In this document: piece by piece, positions 24,870 through 33,585 of the stretch
Position numbering within the stretch: the first letter of the stretch is position 1
Layout: every line of letters starts with the position of its first letter
Origin: an uncultured Candidatus Melainabacteria bacterium
GTDB taxonomy: Bacteria > Cyanobacteriota > Vampirovibrionia > Gastranaerophilales > Gastranaerophilaceae
Length of the DNA stretch: 64,000 nucleotides
NCBI GenBank assembly: GCA_934718085.1
Contig: CAKUZL010000003.1
Location: forward strand, 62,001 to 126,000
Direction of reading: 5' to 3'
Position numbers and translations under genes: made by a program
The notes under the pieces: generated by a model
Database searches by the model: none
The model's input: only the letters and a program-made list of their open reading frames with translations
Told to the model about the DNA's origin: nothing

Positions 24870-25199
24870 TTAATCTTTGTATCTGTCGGGAATGTATTTC
24901 ATCCAGTCGCTTTCGAGCCCCTGAATGAAATTATGCGCGTCAAGAACATCGTCGTAATTAATCGCCGAAGGCGTTTGTTGAACTTCCAAAATATCGTCGT
25001 CGTCCTCGTCTTTGTCCGTAAATGAAGTCGGGTTAAACCCTAAAATCGCAACGCCGAAAGACTTTTGACAGTTGTTGCAGATAACTTGAAGTACCAGCAA
25101 TCCTTCTTCTTCTCTGAGTATCGACACCGAATTTTCGTCAAATTCCGCGCCGCATTCCGAACAACAAAGGTCGGCAAAAAGTTTTTTAATTTTATGCAT
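24870..25199 (-). CDS. Small zinc-ribbon-like protein, unknown
   Basis: I place the start at 25199 (109 residues) because CGGAG precedes it and because a TATAAT box at 25235-25240 would start transcription downstream of the alternative ATG at 25232. Cysteines at residues 12, 13 and 16 (LCCSECG) and at 41 and 44 (CNNC) look like a four-Cys zinc ribbon. A highly acidic Asp/Glu stretch lies near 64-70. The C-terminus contains YDDVLDAHNFIQGLESDW. I do not recognise the family. Confidence 0.7.
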   Translation of the reverse strand: MHKIKKLFADLCCSECGAEFDENSVSILREEEGLLVLQVICNNCQKSFGVAILGFNPTSFTDKDEDDDDILEVQQTPSAINYDDVLDAHNFIQGLESDWMKYIPDRYKD

Positions 25200-25358
25200 G
25201 CTCGTTTTCTCCGATAAAATACTCACATACATAAATTATACCGATTTTTTTTTGAAAATCATTTAAAAATTTTTTCTTTTAAGTGTTATAAAAAATTTTT
25301 TCCGGGAATATAACATGTGTGAGGGTAAAACCCTCGGAGTTACGGAAAGGAGCCGTGT

Positions 25359-25472
25359 ATGGATATTTCTCAAGTTATTGAAGTTGTCACTTTCGGAATT
25401 TTATTGTATGTCGGATTAATTGCGGTTCCGACGATTTTGGATATAAAATTCGACAAAAAAGTTCATCAATAA
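25359..25472 (+). CDS. 37-residue single-pass membrane peptide
   Basis: This short gene has a strong Shine-Dalgarno (GGAAAGGAG, nine bases from the ATG) and encodes 37 residues: a short acidic N-terminus, one hydrophobic helix at about residues 9-27 and a charged C-terminus (DIKFDKKVHQ). A small hairpin GAGGGT/ACCCTC lies upstream (25321-25334), with a possible -10 box TATAAC at 25309-25314. Size and shape recall the small single-helix subunits of membrane complexes, but I cannot assign it to any. Confidence 0.65.
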   Translation: MDISQVIEVVTFGILLYVGLIAVPTILDIKFDKKVHQ

Positions 25473-25609
25473 GATAAGTTTTTTGAAATTGGAGCGAATT
25501 TTTTACTTTTTTGCACCGACTGCGATACGTTTCGAAATTTCAAAGTTTTTGCCCCTGCGGCAATATTAATTTTTCGGGAACGAGGTTTCGCCTTTCGGTG
25601 CAAATTCGC

Positions 25610-27025
25610 TTATTTTTCGCACCAAACGGACTTTTCTTTTCCGTCTTTGAAAACTATTCCGACTTTGTCGAATTCGTTTCTGATTTTGTCCGATAAGTCC
25701 CAATTCTTTTCGGCTCGGGCTTTTGCGCGGATTTCAAGAATTTTGTCCATAGCTTCGTATGCGTTTTCGACGTCTATTTGAAATTCTTTAAGAATCGGCG
25801 CAATTTTTTCGCGGAGCTTGTCTTCGGAGATAAGTCCTTTTTCGCAGGTAAACCCGAGAACATGCATCAATTCGGAAAGTACCGTTACGTATTTCGAAGC
25901 TTCTTCCGTGTTGCCCGCTGCGTGTGCGCTGTTTGCTTTACCTGCCGTGTCGAAAAGTACCGAAAGCGCGACGGAGGTGTTAAAGTCGTTATCCATTGCA
26001 TTTTTGAACTTTTCGGTTTCTTCGGTTTCAAATTTCTTGTCGACGACGAGGTCTGACAGGTTGTCCAACGTGCCCTGAAGTCTCGAAAAACCCGCTTTTG
26101 CGGAGTTTAAGGCTTCTTCGTTAAATTCGACGGGCATTCTGTAGTGGTTTGTCAGTATGAAAAATCTTACGGTGTCGGCACTGTATTTTTCGAGAAGTTC
26201 GTTGATTGTGATAAAATTTTTCAGAGATTTCGACATTTTTTCTTTGTTAATCGTTACAAAACCGTTGTGAAGCCAGTATTTTACGAACGGTTTGCCGTTT
26301 GCGCAGACCGATTGCGCGATTTCGTTTTCGTGGTGAGGGAAAATCAGGTCGGCTCCTCCTGCGTGGATATCTATTTGTTCACCCAAATATTTTTTTGACA
26401 TTGCGGAACATTCTATGTGCCAGCCCGGACGACCGATGCTCCAGGGCGAAGGATATCCGAATTTTTCGTCTTTTTTCCACAAGGCAAAATCAAGCGGATC
26501 TTCTTTTCGTTCGTCTGTGTCGATTCTTGCGCCTGCTTCCAGGTCGTCAATCGGCTGTTTGCTCAGCATTCCGTAGTCCGGAAAACTTTTGACCCTAAAA
26601 TAAACGTCGCCGTCGACTTCGTAAGCATGGCCTTTTTCTATAAGGGTTTTGACCATTTTTATCATTTCTCCGAGCGTTTTCGTCGCTCGGGGTTCAAAGT
26701 CCGGGGAAAGGGTGTTCAGAGCTTTCATTGCGTCGGCAAAAATTTTGTAATATCTGCCCGAAATGACTTCCGCCGTTGTATTTTCGGCAGCCGCTTTTGC
26801 AAGAATTTTGTCGTCCACGTCGGTCACGTTTCTGCAGTATAAAACGTTGTAGCCCGAGTATTTCAGGTATCTGTAAACCGTGTCCCAGGTTATGTAACAA
26901 CGCGCATGCCCGAGGTGAGGATAATCGTAAACGGTCGGACCGCATACGTACATGGTTACTTTTTCGGGATTCATCGGTTGAAATTCTTCCGTTTTGTTTG
27001 ACATCGTGTTGTGAACTTTTAACAT
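25610..27025 (-). CDS. cysS: Cysteinyl-tRNA synthetase
   Basis: The 471-residue class I synthetase charges tRNA-Cys. It contains the N-terminal CGPTVYDYPHLGHARC, with the first zinc ligand and the HIGH motif as HLGH, WHIECSAMS and DLIFPHHENEIAQS with the other zinc ligands, and KMSKSLKNF as the KMSKS motif near residue 265. The C-terminal anticodon-binding part is normal, ending near DKIRNEFDKVGIVFKDG. An AGAGGA site precedes the ATG. It is divergent from the ROK kinase gene. Confidence 0.97.
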   Translation of the reverse strand: MLKVHNTMSNKTEEFQPMNPEKVTMYVCGPTVYDYPHLGHARCYITWDTVYRYLKYSGYNVLYCRNVTDVDDKILAKAAAENTTAEVISGRYYKIFADAMKALNTLSPDFEPRATKTLGEMIKMVKTLIEKGHAYEVDGDVYFRVKSFPDYGMLSKQPIDDLEAGARIDTDERKEDPLDFALWKKDEKFGYPSPWSIGRPGWHIECSAMSKKYLGEQIDIHAGGADLIFPHHENEIAQSVCANGKPFVKYWLHNGFVTINKEKMSKSLKNFITINELLEKYSADTVRFFILTNHYRMPVEFNEEALNSAKAGFSRLQGTLDNLSDLVVDKKFETEETEKFKNAMDNDFNTSVALSVLFDTAGKANSAHAAGNTEEASKYVTVLSELMHVLGFTCEKGLISEDKLREKIAPILKEFQIDVENAYEAMDKILEIRAKARAEKNWDLSDKIRNEFDKVGIVFKDGKEKSVWCEK

Positions 27026-27127
27026 TGTTTTCCTCTTTCGGTGCAGTTTTTCGATTATTATATATCAAAAGAAAATTTTGTGTTATTATACCGATGTTGA
27101 TAAAAAAATTTTTAAGAGGAGTATTTC

Positions 27128-28081
27128 ATGGAAAAGAAATTCGGTATAGGCGTTGATATCGGCGGAACAAACGTAAAAATTGCTTTGGTTGACGACAAAG
27201 GAGCGATTGTTTATTCGGATACCGTTCCGACGCGTGCCGAAATGGGCTATGAATATACTCTTTCTAACATAAAAAAAGCAATTTCCGATTTGCTTAAAGA
27301 GTCGAAAATCGCGAAAAACGAAATCAGAGGTATCGGTTTCGGGTTCCCGGGGCAAATCGACTGCGATAGCGGTATCGTAAAAGAATTGCCGAATATTCCG
27401 GGATGGGTAAACGTTCCCGTCGCGAAAATTATCGAAGATGAATTCGGTATTCCCGTAAAACTCGATAACGACGTGCGTTGCGCCGCTTTGGGCGAACTTC
27501 GTTTCGGTGCGGGTAAAGGTTGCAAAAACCTGATTTGTATTACCGTCGGAACAGGCATCGGCTCGGGCTTAATCGTAAACGGAAAGCTTGTCAGAGGTGC
27601 TTCGTGCGCCGCGGGCGAACTCGGTCACGTGAAACTTTCGATAAACGACGGTCCCCTTTGCGGTTGCGGCGACAGAGGCTGCCTTGAAGCTTATGCGTCG
27701 GGACCTGCGGTAACGGCAATGGCAAAAGAGTATATCGAAGGCGGAAAATCGACCAAGTACAGAGAGCTCGCAAACCCGGACATTACTCCTTATATCGTCT
27801 GTGAAGCAGCAAAACAGGGTGATAAAGTCGCGAAAAAGATTTTTGAAATAATCGGAAACTACATCGGAGTCGGGCTTACGAGCGTCATAAATTTGTTGAA
27901 CCCCGAAAAAGTTATCATTGGCGGCGGAGTGGCCGATGCGGACGAGTTTTTGCTCGACCCGATACGTAAAACCGTGAAAGAACGTGCAATGCAAATTCAA
28001 GGTGAATGCGTCGAAATAGTGAAGGCTGAACTCGCAAATACGGCAGGTGTTATAGGAGCGTCTTTGTTGACGGAAAGCTGA
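27128..28081 (+). CDS. ROK-family sugar kinase, probably glucokinase
   Basis: The 317-residue protein has the ROK signatures: ATP-binding DIGGTNVKIALVD at residues 10-22, VKLDNDVRCAALGE near 111-124 with the catalytic Asp, TVGTGIGSGLIVNG near 139-152, GELGHVKL, and the zinc motif CGCGDRGCLEAYASG near 179-193. Glucokinase is the most likely activity, since pgi is nearby and this is the only hexokinase-type gene seen. An AAGAGGAG site precedes the start; an extended -10 TGTTATTAT lies at 27081-27089. It heads an operon with holA and holB. Confidence 0.88.
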   Translation: MEKKFGIGVDIGGTNVKIALVDDKGAIVYSDTVPTRAEMGYEYTLSNIKKAISDLLKESKIAKNEIRGIGFGFPGQIDCDSGIVKELPNIPGWVNVPVAKIIEDEFGIPVKLDNDVRCAALGELRFGAGKGCKNLICITVGTGIGSGLIVNGKLVRGASCAAGELGHVKLSINDGPLCGCGDRGCLEAYASGPAVTAMAKEYIEGGKSTKYRELANPDITPYIVCEAAKQGDKVAKKIFEIIGNYIGVGLTSVINLLNPEKVIIGGGVADADEFLLDPIRKTVKERAMQIQGECVEIVKAELANTAGVIGASLLTES

Positions 28082-28082
28082 T

Positions 28083-29069
28083 ATGCCATGCTTTTTTTTC
28101 TACGGTACCGATGATTACAAAATCGAACTTCAGATCGAAAAATTGAAGTCCGAACTTTTGGATGAAAATTTCAAGTTCATGAATTTTCGGACTTTCTATT
28201 CGCCCGCTCCCGCCGAATTGTCGGACATTTGCGCGTCAACGCCGTTGATGTTCGGAAATATGATAACGCTTATAAAAGTCGATAATTATTTTTTCAAAAT
28301 AAAAAACCGTAGCGTCGAATTTTCCGATAAACAGGCGGATTACCTTGCGGCAATTCTCGAAAAAATTCCGCCCGCTCACACATTGATTTTTACGTGTGTT
28401 GTTCCGAACGGCAAAAAAATTGATTCGAGAAAAAGAATTTTCAAAGTTCTTTCAAAATCGGCAAAATGCACTGAATTAAATAAATTCAGAAGTTACGACA
28501 AAGATTTGATTCCGTATATTGCAGGCATGATAAAATCAAAAGAACTTTCCGCCGATACCGGTGTCGTAAAGCTTTTAATACAAAGGCTCGGTACTGATTT
28601 GCGGTTGATTTCTTCGGAAATAGACAAGTTGAAGCTCGGAATTTATCCCGCAAAAAAAATTACAGAAAAAAACGTCGAAGAATTTTGTGTTATAAAAGAG
28701 GACATTTTCGCTCTGACCGATTTGGTCGCCTCGTTCGACAAAAATGAGGTTTTGCGCCAATATACCGCCGTTTGCGCCAAGGCTCACCCGCTTGAAATTT
28801 TGGCATGGCTTCAGTCGACAGTGAAAAAAATGTTGTTTGTAAAATTAAACGAAAAAACGATGTCCGCAAAAAACATGGCGGTTGTTCTAAAAATGCAGGA
28901 ATACCCCGTAAAATTGCTAATGCAGAAAATTTCCCGCCTCTCGGGCGATGATATTATAAATTTAAAGCACGCTCTGACGGAAGCGGAGTACAAAATCAAA
29001 ACGGGAAAAGCCTTTGATAATGCAGATTTGCTGGAATCCGTTCTTCTGACGGGAGGAAAAAATGTTTGA
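28083..29069 (+). CDS. holA: DNA polymerase III delta subunit
   Basis: The 328-residue clamp-loader subunit starts with FFFYGTDDYKIELQIEKL, equivalent to the conserved FxGxExxLxxxxL of HolA. It continues with STPLMFGNMITLIKVDNYFF, the LTDLVASFDKNEVLRQY helix near 216-232, HPLEILAWLQ, and the C-terminal LKHALTEAEYKIKTGKAFD. Delta opens the sliding clamp. It begins one base after the kinase gene and overlaps holB by eight bases, placing two clamp-loader subunits in one operon. Confidence 0.92.
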   Translation: MPCFFFYGTDDYKIELQIEKLKSELLDENFKFMNFRTFYSPAPAELSDICASTPLMFGNMITLIKVDNYFFKIKNRSVEFSDKQADYLAAILEKIPPAHTLIFTCVVPNGKKIDSRKRIFKVLSKSAKCTELNKFRSYDKDLIPYIAGMIKSKELSADTGVVKLLIQRLGTDLRLISSEIDKLKLGIYPAKKITEKNVEEFCVIKEDIFALTDLVASFDKNEVLRQYTAVCAKAHPLEILAWLQSTVKKMLFVKLNEKTMSAKNMAVVLKMQEYPVKLLMQKISRLSGDDIINLKHALTEAEYKIKTGKAFDNADLLESVLLTGGKNV

Positions 29070-30009
29070 ACCTTTTTCCGGCAAGTATTCTCTGATTTCA
29101 AAATTTTTCGAAAACTATGCGATAAACGGAAAAATTCCGAATTCGATAATTTTGTACGGACAAGACGTGCCCGCCCAATATTGCTTTGCGAAACTTCTTG
29201 CCCGTGCCGCAAATTGCACGGAAACCGGGCTATTTGACTGTTCATGCAAAAATTGTAATTTTATTTCTTCGAACACCCATGCCGCAATTTCCACCGTTTC
29301 GAAAATTGACTCAAAACCCGCCGATGACGCGACAACAACGGTCATTTCCAAAAAGCAGACGGATGCGGTAAAGGACAAAATTCTTCATACGTCGGATTAT
29401 CACAGATTTTTTATTTTTTGCGATGCCGAGTTAAAAACCCTTTCCTCCGCCGAAAAGCGACACTTTGAGGAGTTAAGAAAATTCAATGTCACTTTTCCCT
29501 CAACAGAAAATCAAACTTGGGTTCCCGAAGGGTTGACGCCGCGGTGTTTTTCGGACGTGACGGCTAATTCCTTGCTGAAATGTATCGAAGAGCCGCCCGA
29601 AAAAGTTTCGTTCGTTTTTCTTACTCAAACTCCGGAAAACCTTATTTCTACAATAATTTCACGATCGCAAATTTTTTACGTCCCCGGGTCGGTCGAAAAA
29701 GTTTACGATTGCGATTTTTTTGCAAAATATTTCGACCTTTATCCCTTTGTTCCAAATTCCATGATTTGCGAAATTTCGCGCTTTTTGGAAGATTTCAAAC
29801 TTTCTTCGGGGATGTCGACGTCAGAAATTTTAGACAATTTAATATTCGGATTTGTACAAAAACTTAAAACAGCTCAAAACTTTGCTTATCAGTCAAAAAT
29901 TTTTTCGGATATCGAAAAAATTAAGAAATGTAAAGAAATGGCAAATTCGTCCGTGAAGGACGAGCATGTTTTTACCGAAACAGCTTTTGTTTTTGTCGGA
30001 AAAATTTAG
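29062..30009 (+). CDS. holB: DNA polymerase III delta-prime subunit, divergent
   Basis: The 315-residue AAA+-related protein keeps the family zinc module (C-x7-C-x-C-x2-C near residues 53-64) and the SRC-like region with LLKCIEEPPEKVSFVFLTQ and ISTIISRSQIF. The P-loop position reads YGQDVPAQYC and lacks the Lys, so it is not expected to hydrolyse ATP, as is common for delta-prime. Between FIFCDAE and the EEPP motif lies an insertion of about 40 residues not seen in typical homologues. Identification is strengthened by the overlap with holA. Confidence 0.85.
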   Translation: MFEPFSGKYSLISKFFENYAINGKIPNSIILYGQDVPAQYCFAKLLARAANCTETGLFDCSCKNCNFISSNTHAAISTVSKIDSKPADDATTTVISKKQTDAVKDKILHTSDYHRFFIFCDAELKTLSSAEKRHFEELRKFNVTFPSTENQTWVPEGLTPRCFSDVTANSLLKCIEEPPEKVSFVFLTQTPENLISTIISRSQIFYVPGSVEKVYDCDFFAKYFDLYPFVPNSMICEISRFLEDFKLSSGMSTSEILDNLIFGFVQKLKTAQNFAYQSKIFSDIEKIKKCKEMANSSVKDEHVFTETAFVFVGKI

Positions 30010-30146
30010 TTTTTCGAACTGATGTTAAAAAACGGAGGAAATGAAGGTTGCTTTTTGATGTCCGCCTTTTTCAGTCCGAGTCCGCAAAGTCCTACGACAG
30101 GCTCTTTTTTGTTTTTTTTGAAAAAATCGATTTTAATCGGTTCCAT
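30006..30146 (-). CDS. 46-residue basic protein, unknown
   Basis: This short gene begins at the ATG at 30146, preceded by AAAGGAG seven bases upstream, and encodes 46 residues. The N-terminus is basic (KIDFFKKNKKE), followed by PVVGLCGLGLKKADIKKQ and a Pro/Phe-rich end (PSFPPFFNISS). Its stop overlaps the holB stop by four bases in convergent orientation. The good ribosome binding site and the uninterrupted frame argue that it is real. No family is recognised. Confidence 0.6.
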   Translation of the reverse strand: MEPIKIDFFKKNKKEPVVGLCGLGLKKADIKKQPSFPPFFNISSKN

Positions 30147-30222
30147 TTTTTTTCTCCTTTGTTGTATAATCAATTATAGATTAATGTTGATGATGTAAAA
30201 ATCAACGGGAAAGAGGATAATT

Positions 30223-30423
30223 ATGGCAAAAGTTACAAAAGATATGAATATTATCGATATAGTTCAAGCTCACCCCGAATCGGTTGAAGTGTTCGTGAAG
30301 TACGGCATGGGTTGTATCGGTTGTGCGGCGGCTAAGTTCGAAAACCTCGAAGCAGGTGCGAGAGTACACGGTTTCGACCCCGACGAAATGGTTGCCGACA
30401 TAAATAAGCTTATCGGCGAATAA
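30223..30423 (+). CDS. DUF1858 redox-disulfide domain protein
   Basis: The 66-residue protein is a complete DUF1858 domain: TKDMNIIDIVQAHPESVEVF, then KYGMGCIGCAAAK with the CxxC pair at residues 31 and 34, and a C-terminal VHGFDPDEMVADINKLI. Domains of this type occur alone or fused to redox proteins and are thought to use the cysteine pair in redox chemistry. An AGAGGA site precedes the ATG. It is 12 bases upstream of ndk. Confidence 0.92.
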   Translation: MAKVTKDMNIIDIVQAHPESVEVFVKYGMGCIGCAAAKFENLEAGARVHGFDPDEMVADINKLIGE

Positions 30424-30434
30424 GGAGATTTTTT

Positions 30435-30914
30435 ATGGAAAGAACGTTTGTTGCAGTAAAACCCGACGGTGTTCAAAGAGGTCTTGTCGGCGAAATTATT
30501 TCCCGTTTTGAACGCAAAGGATACAAAATCGTCGCGATGAAAATGTTGGTGCCCTCCGAAGAATTGGTTTCAAAGCACTACGAAGAACATATCGGCAAAT
30601 CGTTCTTCCCTCGTTTGTTGAAATACTTGTCCTCGGGTCCTGTCGTCGCGATGGTTCTCGAAGGCATGAACATCGTTCACGGAGTTCGTCATATCGTAGG
30701 TGCGACAAACCCCGATGAAGCGGATGTAGGAACAATCAGAGCCGATTTTGCTCAAATAAAACAACAAAATGTTGTTCATGCTTCGGACTGCATTGAAAGT
30801 GCCAACCGTGAAATCGGAATTTGGTTTGACGATTCCGAACTTTGCAACGAAGAACAATCGTTTATGGAATCACTCATGATGCAGGAACTCGAAGAGTTGA
30901 GCGCGGCAAAATAA
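30435..30914 (+). CDS. ndk: Nucleoside diphosphate kinase
   Basis: The 159-residue enzyme transfers gamma-phosphates between nucleotides. It begins ERTFVAVKPDGVQRGLVGEI and has VHGVRHIVGATNP near 81-93, and the phosphorylated His is H115 in NVVHASD. The C-terminus is about 15-20 residues longer than most bacterial Ndk proteins, with a Glu/Met-rich helix (EEQSFMESLMMQELEEL). An AAGGAG site precedes it. Its stop overlaps the tgt start (TAATG). Confidence 0.97.
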   Translation: MERTFVAVKPDGVQRGLVGEIISRFERKGYKIVAMKMLVPSEELVSKHYEEHIGKSFFPRLLKYLSSGPVVAMVLEGMNIVHGVRHIVGATNPDEADVGTIRADFAQIKQQNVVHASDCIESANREIGIWFDDSELCNEEQSFMESLMMQELEELSAAK

Positions 30915-32044
30915 TGGCGAAATCGGATTTCTTCAGGTTTGAACTTTTGAAAGAGTGCAAGCGAACAAAGGCTCGCGCAGGGATTTTTCATACTCCTCAC
31001 GGAGACATAAAAACACCCGTATTTATGCCCGTAGGAACTCATTCCGCGGTAAAAGCCCTAACAAAACATCACCTCGAAGAAACAAACGCTCAGATTATTC
31101 TTTCAAATTCGTATCACCTGTTTTTACGCCCGGGTCACGAACTCATTCGCGAAGCCGGCGGACTTCACAAGTGGATGAATTGGCAAAAGCCGATTTTAAC
31201 CGATTCCGGCGGGTTTCAGGTGTTCAGTCTTGCTCACCTCAGAAATATTTCCGAAGACGGAGTTAAGTTCAAAGACCCGAAAACAGGCTCTTCATACTAT
31301 ATTAACCCCGAGATTTCCATGGAAATTCAGCAGGCTTTGGGTCCCGATATTGCAATGGCGTTCGACGAGTGCTCTCCGTATCCGTGTTCGTACGAACAGG
31401 CAAAATCCGCGATGGAGCGTACTCACAGATGGCTCGACAGGTGCTTTAAAGCTCATAAGCGTGACGATCAGGCACTTTTCCCGATTGTTCAGGGTGCGTT
31501 TTTTGACGATTTGAGAAAAGAAAGTGCAAAAGTAATTTCGTCGTTCGATGCCGTCGGCTACGCTATCGGCGGTGTCAGCGTCGGAGAGCCCGCAGATATA
31601 AAAAATTATTATACAAATTTCGTTACCGACTTTTTGCCGCAAAACAAGCCCCGTTACCTGATGGGTGTCGGAACGCCCGAAGATTTGTTGGACGGCGTCA
31701 AAAACGGTATTGATATGTTCGATTGTGTATTACCTACCAGAAATGCCCGCCACGGCTCGTTCTTCACTGATGCCGGACGAAAAATCATTAAAAATAAAGA
31801 ATTCGAAAAAGATTTCTCGCCGCTTGATTCAAATTGCGATTGTTTTGCCTGCAAAAACCATTCAAAAGCGTATATCCGTTATCTTTTCCGCGAAGGCGAG
31901 TCAAATGCCGCGATTTTGATGTCGATTCATAATGTGAGATACCTCGTTCGGTTTTCCGAAATGCTTCACGAAGCGATTTTGAACGACGCTTTTCCCGAAT
32001 TTTATGAAAATCGTATGTCGTTGTTGGGCTGTTTGAACAGATAA
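30914..32044 (+). CDS. tgt: tRNA-guanine transglycosylase
   Basis: The 376-residue enzyme inserts preQ1 into position 34 of GUN-anticodon tRNAs. I chose the ATG at 30914, coupled to the ndk stop. Key motifs are TPVFMPVGTHSAVKALT, LTDSGGFQVFSL near 95-106, GGVSVGEP, the nucleophile region FDCVLPTRNARHG, and the zinc site CDCFACKNHSKAY near 307-319. It is of normal length. It is the last gene of the DUF1858-ndk-tgt run. Other queuosine genes are not in the window. Confidence 0.97.
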   Translation: MAKSDFFRFELLKECKRTKARAGIFHTPHGDIKTPVFMPVGTHSAVKALTKHHLEETNAQIILSNSYHLFLRPGHELIREAGGLHKWMNWQKPILTDSGGFQVFSLAHLRNISEDGVKFKDPKTGSSYYINPEISMEIQQALGPDIAMAFDECSPYPCSYEQAKSAMERTHRWLDRCFKAHKRDDQALFPIVQGAFFDDLRKESAKVISSFDAVGYAIGGVSVGEPADIKNYYTNFVTDFLPQNKPRYLMGVGTPEDLLDGVKNGIDMFDCVLPTRNARHGSFFTDAGRKIIKNKEFEKDFSPLDSNCDCFACKNHSKAYIRYLFREGESNAAILMSIHNVRYLVRFSEMLHEAILNDAFPEFYENRMSLLGCLNR

Positions 32045-32189
32045 AATTCTTTCGCAAGGTTTGGATAAAAGCGTGTGCCCGTGTGCAAAACCGCAATGGC
32101 GGACATGCTTTGTTTTTTGTCTAATTCAGCGGTTTGTCGGGCAAACAAGAGTTACGCGAAAAACATTCTCTAATCAAATTTTCCATACA

Positions 32190-32222
32190 AAAAAGACCTT
32201 CCCGAAAGAAGGTCTTTTTGCT
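32190..32222. terminator. Bidirectional terminator between tgt and nupC
   Basis: A perfect 12-bp stem AAAAAGACCTTC/GAAGGTCTTTTT with a six-base loop lies just past the nupC stop. Confidence 0.85.
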
Positions 32223-32233
32223 TAATGTTTTTA

Positions 32234-33505
32234 TTAAACCAAAATTCCCGCAATGCAGGCGGATATGTATGATGTAAGCGTTCCGCAAATAAGCGCCCGA
32301 ACCCCGAGACGAGCGAGGTTTTTGCGTTGATTGGGCGCAAGTTCGCCGATACCGCCGATTTGAATAGCGATTGTTGCGATATTTGCAAATCCGCACAGTG
32401 CAAACGTTGCGATAGCTTGGCTTTTCGGAGTCAATGTCATTTTTACCATATCCATATATCCGAGAGTTTCGTTGATTACGAATTTTTCTCCGATAAGTGT
32501 CCCGACATTCGAAATATCCGCGGGAGAAACGCCCATTAACAGAGCAAAAATCGAAAATACCTTACCGAGTATCGCCTTTAACGAAAGATGCGTTATATCG
32601 AGTCCTACGCAGCTTAAATCGAGATGTGTCCAATCGTGCAAGAGTATGCCAGCTTTTCCTATAAACAAATCGATAAACGAAAGCAACGCTACAAGTGCCA
32701 AAAGCATTGCCACGACGTTCAAAGCGACTTTCAGCCCTTCCGATGCGCCTTTCGAAATCGCATCGAGCACATTTACGTCGGTTCTTCTTTTTCTTATTTT
32801 AAAATTGTCCTTCGTTTGGGGTTCGCCGGTTTCGGGGAAAACGATTTTCGAGACCACAAACGCGCCCGGAGCAGCCATAACCGACGCCGCGAGCAGGTAT
32901 TGCATGGGAACGCCCCATCCCGCATAAAGCATCAAAACGCTGCCTGAGATACACGCCGTCGAACCCGTCATCGAAGCAAGAAGTTCGGAGCGGGTCAAGT
33001 TCGGCAGATACGGCTTGATAACCGATTGCGCCGCCACATTGCCCAAAAACGTGCTTGCCGCGTTCGAAAGAGCTTCCGCACCGCTGACGTCCATTATTTT
33101 ATTCATTGCTTTCCCCAAAAGCATAATGATTTTTTGCATAATTCCGTAATAGTACAAAATATTTACGAGAACCATCATGAAAATCAGGGTAGGAATAAGC
33201 TGTAAAGTAAATATAAAAGAGTTTGAGCCGAAAAGCTCCGTAAGTTTGTCGGGGCTTGCCGTCAAAAATCCGAATACGAAATTTGCACCCGCCATTGCGG
33301 ATTCCAAAATTTTGTTGACCAGATTTCCGATAAATTCGAAAATCTTAATTCCGAGCGGAACCTTCAAAATAAACACCGCAAGCGCGACTTGCAAAAGGAA
33401 TCCGACCGTAACGGTTTTGTAATTAATCTGCTTCCTGTTGTTCGACATCAAAAACGCGATAGCCAGAAACACTACGATTCCGACAATACCGATAAATCTG
33501 TCCAT
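32234..33505 (-). CDS. Concentrative nucleoside transporter (NupC family)
   Basis: I place the start at 33505 (423 residues) because GAGGTG precedes that ATG; an ATG four codons earlier is possible. The protein is polytopic and shows CNT-family motifs: N-terminal membrane segments, FVFGFL near 77, LQLIPTLIFMMVLVNILYY, a hydrophilic PFIDLF-like segment, MTGSTACISGSVLMLYAG and a C-terminal ALCGFANIATIAIQIGG. The family co-transports nucleosides with H+ or Na+. It may work with the 5'-nucleotidase, but the genes are not adjacent. Confidence 0.93.
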   Translation of the reverse strand: MDRFIGIVGIVVFLAIAFLMSNNRKQINYKTVTVGFLLQVALAVFILKVPLGIKIFEFIGNLVNKILESAMAGANFVFGFLTASPDKLTELFGSNSFIFTLQLIPTLIFMMVLVNILYYYGIMQKIIMLLGKAMNKIMDVSGAEALSNAASTFLGNVAAQSVIKPYLPNLTRSELLASMTGSTACISGSVLMLYAGWGVPMQYLLAASVMAAPGAFVVSKIVFPETGEPQTKDNFKIRKRRTDVNVLDAISKGASEGLKVALNVVAMLLALVALLSFIDLFIGKAGILLHDWTHLDLSCVGLDITHLSLKAILGKVFSIFALLMGVSPADISNVGTLIGEKFVINETLGYMDMVKMTLTPKSQAIATFALCGFANIATIAIQIGGIGELAPNQRKNLARLGVRALICGTLTSYISACIAGILV

Positions 33506-33585
33506 AAAACACCTCATCTCTCGTACGAATCCGATTTTAAACCGCTAAAAAAATTTTTCAAACAATTTGTTACAAATCTATACAT

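Noticed and set aside
29062..30009. Loss of the P-loop Lys in delta-prime as evidence of a decayed gene
   Set aside because: Delta-prime subunits commonly lack a functional ATP site; the zinc module and SRS motif are intact, so the gene is not decayed.
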